Assembly: GCA_013697915.1 (NCBI GenBank)
Contig: JACCVY010000006.1
Coordinates: 1-64,000 of the forward strand
From: Blastocatellia bacterium
GTDB lineage: Bacteria; Acidobacteriota; Blastocatellia; Pyrinomonadales; Pyrinomonadaceae
Direction: 5' to 3'
Length of the DNA stretch: 64,000 nucleotides
Positions 35,301 to 43,673 of the stretch are shown one piece after another; the stretch's first letter is position 1, and each line of letters begins with the position of its first letter. The notes beneath the pieces are model-generated. The model ran no database searches, was not told the DNA's origin, and was given only the letters and a program-made list of their open reading frames with translations. The translations under genes and the position numbers were made by a program.

Positions 35301-36429
35301 GCTTGTCTCCTTGCAATTCGATCCTTCGGGAACTTCGGTTACCGAGGACAACACGTCCATTACCCTGACAGTCACGCGCACTGGTGATGCAAACTTCCCG
35401 GTCTCCGTCGACTACGCGACTGTCGATGGCAGCGCCTCTTCGCGTTCTGATTATGAGAAAGCGATCGGCACGCTGAAATTTGCGGTTGGCCAAACCAGTG
35501 CAACGATTACCCTGCTGCTCAACGAGGATTCCTTCGTTGAGGGCACGGAAACCTTCACTGTCTCGTTGAGCAATCCGCAAGGCGTTGAAACCTTCGTCGG
35601 CGGAGCGCCCACGGCCACCATTACCATCAATGACGACGTATCGGAACCTTCAACGAATGCCATCGATAACACCGATATTTTCGTCCGGCAGCATTATCAC
35701 GATTTCCTTAATCGTGAAGCCGACACGCCGGGTCTGGCGTTCTGGACCAACAACATCACAGTTTGTGGCGCCGATTCCGCCTGCATACAGGCGAAACGCA
35801 TAGATACAAGCGCGTCCTTCTTCCTGTCCATAGAATTTCAGGAGACTGGCTTCTTTGCCTACCGTTTCTACCAAGCGTCATATGGACGACGCATTGGAGG
35901 CACTGTGCCTCTAACTTTCGACGAGTTCATTCGGGACGCGGCGAAAGTTGGCCGAGACGTAATCATCGGACAAGCGGGAGCACTTGCACAGTTGGAGTCC
36001 AACAAACAGGCTTATTCTCTCGAATTCGTGACTCGTCCCGAATTTCTGGCCGCATACCCAGCCAGTCTGACTCCGAACCAATTCGTGGACGCTCTGAACT
36101 TAAACACGGGTGGGTCTCTCTCCACGGCCGAGAGGAATGCATTGATCGTTGAGCTGGCAGGCAACAACACGAACCAGGGCCGCGCAAGCGTCCTGCGACA
36201 GGTCGCAGATGATGCTGATTTCAAAGCGCTTGAAACTAATCGAGCGTTCGTGCTGATGGAGTACTTCGGATACCTGCGCAGGAATCCGAACGATGCGCCT
36301 GATGGCAATTTCAACGGGTTTAACTTCTGGTTGAATAAACTGAATGGCTTCAATGGAGATTTTAGGAAGGCAGACATGGCCAAGGCCTTTATCGTCTCCA
36401 CTGAATACAGGAGCCGGTTCGGCAATTAA
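32389..36429 (+). CDS. Large secreted S8/S53-like protease with Calx-beta and DUF4214 modules
   Basis: A 1346-aa exported protein with a long N-terminus before a hydrophobic segment near residues 22-45. Residues about 60-180 are the propeptide-like domain. The peptidase region runs from about 255 to 690: GTGVKIGVLSNGV (Asn270 where an Asp is usual), DEGTAMLEIVHDLAPG (Glu300 region in place of an HGT box), DIIVDDVFYF (oxyanion area) and GTSAAAPHAGAIAAL (nucleophile Ser625). After it come a CARDB-like beta domain (EPGEKGSITVQLRNNS), a jelly-roll segment, a Calx-beta repeat near 973-1085 and a C-terminal DUF4214-like region from about 1092 (IFVRQHYHDFLNREAD). An RBS (AAGGAGC) precedes ATG 32389. 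Codon usage in 33430-34200 is far GC-richer at third positions than on either side. Confidence 0.85.
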   Translation: MKKSHARQSRFSPNGKQRRLSPRWPLVLFLLTAATLVTLATGVFPNAAFYVSAAGDGDAISASAAQQIQALVEEKRNRTPEQNKIDSQLLYAIKMHRGQPIATGVQSLSVNVATNDQGRVVVDITGNINQSLLQTLTSYGAKILVSTPNYNSIRVEVALDSLESIAASPDVNFIQAKQEAMTSRSNAAVVSTPAAGRSIRSDFPMRAARVRERLTKALARYSQKDSPIDPGAGTNVGQRQSEGDITHRANIARSRYGIDGTGVKIGVLSNGVVSLAQAQSTGDLPPDVTVLPGQAGTGDEGTAMLEIVHDLAPGSKLYFATAFSSITNFADNIKKLRAAGCDIIVDDVFYFAESVFQDGQAPAIISPTNGGVVTQAVNDVTASGGMYFSSAGNEGNLNDGTAGVFEGNFTNGGTLALIGGAGAGPVHDFDSTAAVAQFDRITLGSANPITLFWSDPLGGSANDYDLYILNSAGTAVVAASTGTQDGNDDPIEIVGGGANVTNNRIVVAKFNGADRFLHVNTFRGRLLFATFGQTHGHSAAAEAYSVAATPSVGPFPMPFTAANVVETFESDGPRKLYFQPDGTPYTPGNFLAAGGITRQKPDITAADGGVVSGVGGFSSPFFGTSAAAPHAGAIAALVKSANLSLTPAQIRTALIASAIDIETPGVDRDSGAGIIMADTAVAAAGATAVDLELGTVTVTEAAGNGNVFVEPGEKGSITVQLRNNSAVTLTNVTATLTTTTPGVTIVPPGSSAYPDIAPGGGTANNTTPFQFIIGSSVPCPTTIHFTLTVSLTGTSSPRVFNFDYGVQRKATISTTLDTVAPANGEGFTSTTGLQTGRLVRTGNTSLCGITKPNPGINGADAAIAHRYDAYRFQNPSTSPICITVTLTTSNADDLKLQSVAYAPTFDPAHISDNYIGDIAGNDGRDSRFYSFTVPALTTFVVVVNEITGGAGGGTAYTLVVDGLPCVTPPPALVSLQFDPSGTSVTEDNTSITLTVTRTGDANFPVSVDYATVDGSASSRSDYEKAIGTLKFAVGQTSATITLLLNEDSFVEGTETFTVSLSNPQGVETFVGGAPTATITINDDVSEPSTNAIDNTDIFVRQHYHDFLNREADTPGLAFWTNNITVCGADSACIQAKRIDTSASFFLSIEFQETGFFAYRFYQASYGRRIGGTVPLTFDEFIRDAAKVGRDVIIGQAGALAQLESNKQAYSLEFVTRPEFLAAYPASLTPNQFVDALNLNTGGSLSTAERNALIVELAGNNTNQGRASVLRQVADDADFKALETNRAFVLMEYFGYLRRNPNDAPDGNFNGFNFWLNKLNGFNGDFRKADMAKAFIVSTEYRSRFGN

Positions 36430-36466
36430 CTAACCTAACCAGACGGAGCGAGAGCCCCGCAAAACA

Positions 36467-36497
36467 AAACGGCGTAGCCTGGTTGGCTACGCCGTTT
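36467..36497. terminator. Bidirectional intrinsic terminator between protease and mdh
   Basis: AAACGGCGTAGCC and GGCTACGCCGTTT form a perfect 13-bp stem with the loop TGGTT. A-rich sequence lies left and T-rich sequence right, so it can serve both convergent genes. Confidence 0.85.
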
Positions 36498-36547
36498 CAA
36501 TTGTAAGGACCACGGTGGCTTGCGGCCGTGATCAAGCGAGCATAAGC

Positions 36548-37516
<969 letters not shown>

Positions 37517-37670
37517 TTAAGCGAAATGTTCGTGCGCAATTTGTATATAAGAATGCTAGGATTTGAAAGAGCGCGAGTTTATCCGTCGCTATGAGCAGTG
37601 TCAAGAAAGTGCCTGGCGAACGGTAAAAGTGAATACCTAATCACTAATAACTTCGCGGCGCAATAATCAA

Positions 37671-38297
37671 GTGTCCGACCAAGACCACCTTAAGAAACTA
37701 ATTGCACTTTTGCGACTCGCGTACTCGGCCGAGTTGGCTGCGGCATGCGCCTATCGCGGTCACTGGCATTCTGTTTCGGACGCAAACGAACGTGGGCGCA
37801 TTCTGCAAATCGAAAATGAAGAATGGCATCATCGCAAGCTGGTAGGCGAGATGCTCAAAAAGTTGGGAACACTCCCAAGCCGCGCTCGTGAGTTGCGTGC
37901 AACTGTTGTCGGACGCGTGCTCGGTACCTTGTGCCACCTCACCGGCGGGCTCGCCCCAATGTATGGCGCTGGCCGACTTGAAAGTCGCAATATTCGCGAG
38001 TATGAAACTGCCGCGCGTTACGCGCGCGCTGCCGGCCACGATGAATTTGCGGATTGCTTGCTGATGATGGCCGAAGTGGATTGGGAGCACGAGAAATATT
38101 TTCGTTCGCGCGTTCTGTCTCACCTTTTAGGAAGGCGCCTGGCCATATGGTCGGAACCACCGCCCCGGGAAATGATTCGCAAATCATTTGCGAACTCTGC
38201 CGAATCTGCACTATTGGACCAGGAGGCCGCCTCATTGGCTGGGGACAGGGTAGAAGTGCCGCTTGATGCCGTGGTAATATCGCAACACGCTGAATAG
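37671..38297 (+). CDS. COQ7-like di-iron ferritin-family protein
   Basis: A 208-aa protein starting at GTG. The four-helix di-iron pattern is visible: YSAELAAACAYRGH, IENEEWHHRKLVGE (ExxH), then NIREYETAARYA and AEVDWEHEKYF (second ExxH). The layout is that of demethoxyubiquinone hydroxylase-like proteins. A menaquinone organism would not need COQ7 itself, so another oxidation, or a ferritin-like role, is more likely; this is inference. No related neighbour genes are present. Confidence 0.75.
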   Translation: MSDQDHLKKLIALLRLAYSAELAAACAYRGHWHSVSDANERGRILQIENEEWHHRKLVGEMLKKLGTLPSRARELRATVVGRVLGTLCHLTGGLAPMYGAGRLESRNIREYETAARYARAAGHDEFADCLLMMAEVDWEHEKYFRSRVLSHLLGRRLAIWSEPPPREMIRKSFANSAESALLDQEAASLAGDRVEVPLDAVVISQHAE

Positions 38298-38334
38298 CAA
38301 TTCCCCCTAATTAACAGGCAACGAGGTTTGCGCT

Positions 38335-38400
38335 ATGTGTAATAAAACAAATCTGGATCATCGCCCCCTCGACAGCCGTTCCGACCTCTTCGCGGACTAG
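38335..38400 (+). CDS. Possible 21-codon leader peptide upstream of the aminotransferase
   Basis: ATG 38335 to TAG 38398-38400 encodes a 21-aa peptide (MCNKTNLDHRPLDSRSDLFA...). It has no RBS I would call strong. It is followed by GTCG/CGAC-rich segments that can pair in alternative ways and then by a terminator-like hairpin just before the aminotransferase. This is the layout of an attenuator, but the peptide has no run of one amino acid. Confidence 0.3.
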   Translation: MCNKTNLDHRPLDSRSDLFAD

Positions 38401-38460
38401 CAGTCTTTCCTTAGTGACTCGTCGCTGATTCGTTGACGACTCTAGTCTCGTTGACGCGCC

Positions 38461-38487
38461 GCATCGTCTTTAGACGACGCCTTTTTC
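38461..38487 (+). terminator. Terminator-like hairpin (candidate attenuator) before the aminotransferase
   Basis: GCATCGTCT and AGACGACGC pair around TT, followed directly by CTTTTTC. It lies 19 bp upstream of the aminotransferase start codon, after the COQ7-like gene. It may end the upstream transcript, or control read-through into the aminotransferase. Confidence 0.6.
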
Positions 38488-38505
38488 AAGCAAGGAGAGA
38501 ACCAC

Positions 38506-39864
38506 ATGTCGACCACAGCTATCGCACCGAAGCGACCTGAAATTAAAACCGAACTGCCTGGTCCGAAAGGCAAAGAAATCATCGCGGCAGACGCACAGTT
38601 TGTTACGCCTTCTTATCCGCGACCCTCATTCACACTGGTGGCCGAACGCGCACATGGTGTTTGGGTGGAAGACGTTGATGGAAATGTTTTTCTCGATTGC
38701 AACGCCGGCGTCGCCGTGTGTTCGACGGGCCATTGCCATCCGGAAGTTGTGCGCGCGATTCAGGAGCAGGCGGAACAACTCATCCACATGTGCGGCACCG
38801 ACTACTACTATCGTCACATGCCGGCGCTGGCGCGTAAGCTCGATGAGATCGTTCCGGTTCCCTCGCCTACCAAAACCCACTTTGCAAACAGCGGCACCGA
38901 AGCTGTCGAGACTGCCTTGAAGCTGGCGATGCACGCAACTGGTCGCGAGAAATTCATCGCGTTCTTCAATAGCTTTCACGGCCGCACGTTGGGTTCGCTT
39001 TCGTTGACTTCATCAAGATCAGCTCAGCGCCTTGGTTTCAAACGCCAGGCGCTCGACGTCATTCACGTTCCCTTTCCAAATGAGTTTCGCAATCCCTTTA
39101 ATCCAGCGGACTGTGGCGATGGCGGCGCGGGCCAGGGCGCTCTTAATTGGATTACCGAGCGGTTATTTAAAACGACCACGCCGCCGGAAGAGGTTGCGGC
39201 CATCGTCGTGGAAGCAGTGCAAGGCGAGGGCGGATATGTGCCGGCGCCCCAGGGTTTCCTGAAAGGACTTCGCCGCATTTGTGACGAACACGGCATTCTG
39301 TTGATTGTGGATGAAGTGCAATCGGGAATGGGACGCACCGGAAAGATGTTTGCTTGTGAGTACTACGATGTTCAACCCGACATAGTGACTATCGCCAAGG
39401 GTATTGGTTCAGGTTTGCCAATTGGCGCCTGCGTCGCGCGCGCTGATTTGATGGATTGGAAACCCGGCGCGCATGCATCGACGTTTGGCGGCAATCCTGT
39501 CTGCATCGCTGCAGCGTTGAAGACGATCGAGTTGTTGCAGAACGGCTTGGTGCAGAACAGCGCTGAAGTTGGTGCTTACTTGAAAGCAGGCCTTGAGCGC
39601 TTGCAAAAGAAATACGACTGCATCGGTGACGTTCGCGGCATGGGTCTGATGCTGGGAGTGGAGTTCGTAACCGACACTACTTCAAACAGGCCCAATGCCG
39701 AGCTTCGAGATCGTATTGAGATCGCTTGCTTTGAAAGAGGAATGATCGTGCTGGGAGCTGGGGCAAACACGATCCGCTGGTCGCCGCCGTTAATAATCAC
39801 CAAAGAGAATATTGACGTCGCTTTAGAGATATTCGACAAAGCAATCGCGGCTTCATTGGGCTAA
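38506..39864 (+). CDS. Class III PLP-dependent aminotransferase
   Basis: A 452-aa omega-aminotransferase of the GabT/acetylornithine aminotransferase group. Motifs: NAGVAVCSTGHCHPEV, the PLP-phosphate segment FANSGTEAVETALKLA, FHGRTLGSLS, the cofactor Asp in LLIVDEVQSGMGRTG and the Schiff-base Lys in IVTIAKGIGSGLPIGA. No biosynthetic neighbours fix the substrate; 4-aminobutyrate, ornithine, lysine or a branched amino acid racemase activity are all possible within this clade. A GGAGAGAACC RBS precedes ATG 38506. Confidence 0.85.
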   Translation: MSTTAIAPKRPEIKTELPGPKGKEIIAADAQFVTPSYPRPSFTLVAERAHGVWVEDVDGNVFLDCNAGVAVCSTGHCHPEVVRAIQEQAEQLIHMCGTDYYYRHMPALARKLDEIVPVPSPTKTHFANSGTEAVETALKLAMHATGREKFIAFFNSFHGRTLGSLSLTSSRSAQRLGFKRQALDVIHVPFPNEFRNPFNPADCGDGGAGQGALNWITERLFKTTTPPEEVAAIVVEAVQGEGGYVPAPQGFLKGLRRICDEHGILLIVDEVQSGMGRTGKMFACEYYDVQPDIVTIAKGIGSGLPIGACVARADLMDWKPGAHASTFGGNPVCIAAALKTIELLQNGLVQNSAEVGAYLKAGLERLQKKYDCIGDVRGMGLMLGVEFVTDTTSNRPNAELRDRIEIACFERGMIVLGAGANTIRWSPPLIITKENIDVALEIFDKAIAASLG

Positions 39865-39899
39865 GCAAATATTCCATTTGAAGCATTCAGTTTGGCAGT

Positions 39900-39980
39900 C
39901 TCGAGGTAAGGAAGGGTGGCTTGCCCCCGCTGGTCGAATGCCACCAACTAGCGGGGGTACACCATCCTTCCAACCATGAG
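39900..39980. repeat. Inverted-repeat element, GGTTGGGAAGGG family, copy 3 (degenerate)
   Basis: The arms at 39900-39931 and 39950-39980 retain GGAAGGGTGGCTTGCCCCCGC and a weaker complement. The downstream flank CTTTTAATTCTTGA resembles the flank of copy 2. It lies between two convergent genes. Confidence 0.7.
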
Positions 39981-40032
39981 CTTTTAATTCTTGACCCTCA
40001 CTCTCAATCTTTGCAGCCGGCCAATCCTTGGG

Positions 40033-41391
40033 TTACGCCTTTAGCTTTTCACCAATTTCTTTCATCCGCGCGCGCAGGCGACTCTCGTCAACTGTCGTCA
40101 CACGCCCATCGCGATAAACTTCCCTTCCCGCAACCACCGTCAATACCACATCACGCGCGCTCGAGCTGAAAATGAGAGCGCTGACCGGATCGTAAACGGG
40201 AATTTGCTGGGCACCATCCAGCGAAACGATCGCGAAATCTGCCTGCATCCCTGCCTGCAATGCGCCGAGTTGTTCGGACCTGCCGAGTGCCCGCGCGCCC
40301 CCGCGGGTAGCGAGTTGCAAAACATCCGCGGCGGATAGACCAGCGGCGAGATTCGTCTCAGTAACATCCGAACGCGCGAGCAGCAGAGCGTAACGCGCCT
40401 CCTCGAGCAAATCACAGACGTTATTGCTCGCCACCGAGTCGCTACCGAGTCCGGTTGTCATTCCCTGCTCGAGAAATCTCGTGAGCGGCGCTACTCCATG
40501 GCCAAGTTTTGCATTCGATTTGGGACAATGCGCGATCTTGCTTCCAGTTTCACCGAGTGTCTCAATGTCGGCTGCATCAACGTGGATGCAATGCGCCAAC
40601 AGCGGTTTCGTTTCAAGAATTCCGTGTTGCTTGAGATATTGAATCGGCGAAAGCGACGGTGGCTGCCAGTCAATGCTGCGGCTTCTGAGTCCATCCGCGA
40701 AAGCGCCACTTCCCTCGCTTAGCAGTGATACTTCCATCGATGTTTCCGCGGCATGCATCGTCAACGGCAATTCTTCAACAATCGCAAACTGCGCGATCAT
40801 CTCCAACTGCGGGCCGCAAACTGTATAGGGCGCGTGGGGAGACACGCCGCATTTCACCAAAGCCGTCTCAAGTTCGCGCAGCCGAGAGATTTTTGTTTGC
40901 AGCTTTGCAAAGTTCTCCTGCGCCAAACGCGGATCTGGTCCAAACGATTCCTGGAAAACGATTCCCCGCAAACCGACGGCGCGCAACGCATTCATGCTTT
41001 CAAATGCGGTATCGCTGGCGTCCGCGACGCAGGTGACGCCCGCGCGCGCCGCTTCGCACGCACCCCACTGCGCCGATACATTCAAATCATCTGCGGTCAT
41101 GCGTTCCAGCCTGGCGATTGTCAGCTTTTTCAACCACGCGAAGAAATCACTTTCCTCGTTTTCCAGGAAGCCGCGCATAGCGGTTAGTTCCAAATGTGAA
41201 TGGCTGTTGACGAGGCCGGGAATTATTGCGGCCGGTCCAAAGTTTCGAACTTCTGCTTGAGGAAATTGTTGGGCCAGTATTTGGCGCGTGCCGACGCCGA
41301 CAATGCGATCGTCGCTGACGGCGATTCCGCCATCGGTGAAAGGCGGAGAAGAAAGCGGTACGGTCCATTGAGCGCTGTAAATTATCGTCAT
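40033..41391 (-). CDS. Amidohydrolase (MTA/SAH deaminase-like family)
   Basis: A 452-aa metal-dependent hydrolase. The metal and substrate residues are in GLVNSHSHLELTAM, CGVSPHAPYTV, LTMHAAETSMEV, LAHCIHVD and GLGSDSVASNN. This pattern fits the ATZ/TRZ and 5'-methylthioadenosine/S-adenosylhomocysteine deaminase group. The exact substrate is not decidable from sequence. The end is basic (RLRARMKEIGEKLKA). It stands alone, with an inverted repeat following and a lytic transglycosylase 60 bp upstream. Confidence 0.85.
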   Translation of the reverse strand: MTIIYSAQWTVPLSSPPFTDGGIAVSDDRIVGVGTRQILAQQFPQAEVRNFGPAAIIPGLVNSHSHLELTAMRGFLENEESDFFAWLKKLTIARLERMTADDLNVSAQWGACEAARAGVTCVADASDTAFESMNALRAVGLRGIVFQESFGPDPRLAQENFAKLQTKISRLRELETALVKCGVSPHAPYTVCGPQLEMIAQFAIVEELPLTMHAAETSMEVSLLSEGSGAFADGLRSRSIDWQPPSLSPIQYLKQHGILETKPLLAHCIHVDAADIETLGETGSKIAHCPKSNAKLGHGVAPLTRFLEQGMTTGLGSDSVASNNVCDLLEEARYALLLARSDVTETNLAAGLSAADVLQLATRGGARALGRSEQLGALQAGMQADFAIVSLDGAQQIPVYDPVSALIFSSSARDVVLTVVAGREVYRDGRVTTVDESRLRARMKEIGEKLKA

Positions 41392-41452
41392 ACTTTTGCG
41401 ATCCAGATGGAATCAGCAATATCGCCAGGGGTTTTAGCGCAAGCGTCGCAAA

Positions 41453-42061
41453 TCAACGCGCGGGTGATGCGGAGTTTTGCAAATTGACGTTACCTGCGTG
41501 ACCTTTCAATTTGCGATAACGTTCGAGTATGGAAACGACGTAGGCGCGCGTTGATGGGATATCGATGTTGTTGATGAATTGCTCGCCGGAAAGTTGGTCT
41601 TGTCCCGCCGGCACCTTATTCCATTCGGCGGCGCGGCTGGGACCGGCATTGTAAGCAGCAATCATGCGCGCCTCGGCATCCGGAGTGTCGCGATACTGCT
41701 GATAGAATTTTTCCAGATACCAGCAACCAATTTGGATGTTGCGCTCGGGATCGCGAAGTTGCGCGGCCGGATTATCAGCCATCTGCCGTTCGAGATCCTT
41801 CATTCCTGTTTCGGTGGCCCAATCGCGGCCCACTGCGGAGGTGATCTGCATCAGGCCAATCTCGCCGTCTTTGCCGTTCTTCCAGGGACTGAAATATGTC
41901 TCCTCGTAAATAACGCTCCAGACAAGATTAGGTTCGAGACGATAGATGGCGGCCTGCCGCGCAATCAGCGCATCGTAACGATGGATCCAGTATTGGTTGA
42001 AAAAATAAGAACCGACAGCGACGGTGAGTACAATGAGGATTACGACAAGGACACGTTTCAT
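41453..42061 (-). CDS. Lytic transglycosylase (SLT domain), membrane-anchored
   Basis: Cleaves peptidoglycan glycan strands. A single N-terminal membrane or signal segment (VLVVILIVLTVAVGSYFF) is followed by an SLT domain: IYEETYFSPWKNG with the catalytic Glu, EIGLMQITSAVG and MIAAYNAGPSRAAEW. At 202 aa it is a minimal enzyme, like small Slt/EmtA-type proteins. It lies 64 bp downstream of an unrecognised gene on the same strand. Confidence 0.88.
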   Translation of the reverse strand: MKRVLVVILIVLTVAVGSYFFNQYWIHRYDALIARQAAIYRLEPNLVWSVIYEETYFSPWKNGKDGEIGLMQITSAVGRDWATETGMKDLERQMADNPAAQLRDPERNIQIGCWYLEKFYQQYRDTPDAEARMIAAYNAGPSRAAEWNKVPAGQDQLSGEQFINNIDIPSTRAYVVSILERYRKLKGHAGNVNLQNSASPAR

Positions 42062-42124
42062 TTAGTCAGTCGATTGGTAACTTCTGATCTTTCGGAAAGG
42101 TAGCCTGTTAGTGGGCCACGCCAA

Positions 42125-42913
42125 TTAGTTTTTGCGGCGCAACCGCCTCCAGAAATCTGCGGTCGAATATGAAATGTCGACCCCTTCGTAACGAGAACGC
42201 AGCGCCAGCTCGTCCAACACGTGGCCCTGCAACCAAATTTCCGCGTCCAACGTCGCGCCCGGCACTAATCTATCGCCACGCAGTGAACGTTCGTTGACCA
42301 AAATCTCGAGATTCATGCGCTCTAGATCCACATTAATCCAATAGAGATTGCTGCCCGAAAGCGGGTTCTTCAGCGGCTTGCAGGCCACCACCCGACCCGA
42401 CAAACTCCAGTCGTTTTCATGCGCAGCGCGGGAAGGCGCTGCTTTATCCAATGGCAGCCAGCGCGTTTTCGCCGGACCGGAACGAACGCGCGCGCGATAG
42501 GCCAACCCGCAAAGTCCCACATGCAACTCCTGCGCGCGAAAGCCGCCGGGACCGACTTCCGTCAGGTTTTGCAGTTCAAATAAAACTTCGCAATCCGTAC
42601 CTTGGCGATAACCATGGACCACGGCTTCGCCTTCTTCGTCGTATTCGGTCAGTGCCCAGGGCGTAATTGTTTGAATGTAGCGAGCGCGAAAACCAGGACG
42701 GCAGTCGGCATAGAACACGTCGCCGCTACCGGATTCGTAAAGTACGGTCCAGACTTCGAGGCCTTCACCGAGCTTCCAGCAACGTCCATGCAGGACCGCG
42801 CCGCGACGATTCAGTTGCGTGGCTTCACCCTGATCGCCGGCGCGTTCCGCGAGATAGTTAAAAGCTTTCTCGCTGGGAACTTCCAGTCCAATGGTTTCAA
42901 ACGTTGCGTTCAT
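42125..42913 (-). CDS. Unrecognised 262-aa cytosolic protein
   Basis: No family is recognised. The protein has no signal peptide or membrane segment. It begins MNATFETIGLEVPSEKAFNYL, has aromatic-rich strands (VLYESGSGDVFYADCRPGF) and ends in a basic tail (FWRRLRRKN). A central segment ARVRSGPAKTRWLPLDK is followed by a conserved-looking VVACKPLKNPLSGSNLYWI, which reads like a beta-sheet domain. The ORF is long, uses codons like its neighbours and starts at ATG, so it is probably real. It lies between the lytic transglycosylase and the toxin-antitoxin-like pair. Confidence 0.6.
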   Translation of the reverse strand: MNATFETIGLEVPSEKAFNYLAERAGDQGEATQLNRRGAVLHGRCWKLGEGLEVWTVLYESGSGDVFYADCRPGFRARYIQTITPWALTEYDEEGEAVVHGYRQGTDCEVLFELQNLTEVGPGGFRAQELHVGLCGLAYRARVRSGPAKTRWLPLDKAAPSRAAHENDWSLSGRVVACKPLKNPLSGSNLYWINVDLERMNLEILVNERSLRGDRLVPGATLDAEIWLQGHVLDELALRSRYEGVDISYSTADFWRRLRRKN

Positions 42914-42952
42914 AAATTCGGGAAAGGGATTCTCGCCGGCACCATCCGGTTC

Positions 42953-43180
42953 TTACCGAGTTCTGCCGGCACGCTTTTTTGGTTGCTCGTCAATCTCAAC
43001 TTCCAAATCCTGCGGCGGAACATGTGTCCGCCTACCGCGAATAATTCGTTCTGGACCGCGCGCGGGACGGATTCCGGATCGCACCAACTCTGCAAAAAGA
43101 TCTACATCGTAGTCTACTTCACGAGACATCTCCTCGCGAATCGCATGCAGCACTTCCAGAAATTTTGGCCGTCGATACAT
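42953..43180 (-). CDS. Small antitoxin-like protein downstream of the PIN toxin
   Basis: A 75-aa protein with an amphipathic N-terminal half (EVLHAIREEMSREVDYDVDLF) and a basic tail rich in Arg, Lys and Pro. The first half is similar to small proteins found next to PIN toxins of this type. It starts 8 bp after the PIN gene stop codon. Neutralisation of the toxin is inferred from position only. Confidence 0.5.
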   Translation of the reverse strand: MYRRPKFLEVLHAIREEMSREVDYDVDLFAELVRSGIRPARGPERIIRGRRTHVPPQDLEVEIDEQPKKRAGRTR

Positions 43181-43188
43181 CTAGTAAT

Positions 43189-43665
43189 CTATTTCCCAGT
43201 CTCGGTAGCTTCGGAAACAAGAAACTCAGGCGTAACAATCATCGGAACATAAAAACCTGCTGCTGTATTGAACAGGCGAATGCGAGCCTGCCGGCGCACG
43301 TTCGCCAAGTGACCAAAGTTCCACGTCAACAAGTAATCGATTTTGTGAACCGACGCAATGGCTACATGCATGGCGTCCGCAATGTACTTGCGATGAAATA
43401 TTCCGCGCGAGATATAACCTTCGGCAAGTATCGATGCCTCCTCTGCCAGCTCGACCTGTTCGAGCTCGGCGATCAATTTGAGATATGAAGAGCGGTGCGG
43501 TTCCGCGACGCGCTCTAATTCCCGCGTGACCAATGGCGAGATTACGGCGCGATAATCCGGCATCTCGTGTTCCCACCAGCGAATAGTCAAGTCGCGCCGA
43601 AACGGCTCACCATTATCAAGGTAAGCTCCGATCACTGATGTTTCGAGATAAAGACTTTGCTTCAT
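43189..43665 (-). CDS. VapC-like PIN-domain protein
   Basis: Likely Mg-dependent ribonuclease toxin. The acidic positions appear as LYLETSVIGAYLDNG at the N-terminus (Glu where most VapC have Asp), RELERVAEP in the middle and YIADAMHVAIASVHKIDYLLTWNFGHLAN toward the end. I prefer ATG 43665; a GTG at 43677 overlaps the stop codon of the upstream TPR-protease gene. Here the toxin precedes its small partner, the reverse of common vapBC order, and the pair follows a housekeeping-like gene directly. Confidence 0.75.
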   Translation of the reverse strand: MKQSLYLETSVIGAYLDNGEPFRRDLTIRWWEHEMPDYRAVISPLVTRELERVAEPHRSSYLKLIAELEQVELAEEASILAEGYISRGIFHRKYIADAMHVAIASVHKIDYLLTWNFGHLANVRRQARIRLFNTAAGFYVPMIVTPEFLVSEATETGK

Positions 43666-43673
43666 AACCAGGA

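Noticed and set aside
37671-38297. Assigning ubiquinone biosynthesis (coq7) to the ferritin-like protein
   Set aside because: The succinate dehydrogenase here is of the menaquinone type and no ubiquinone genes are seen; only the fold family is supported.
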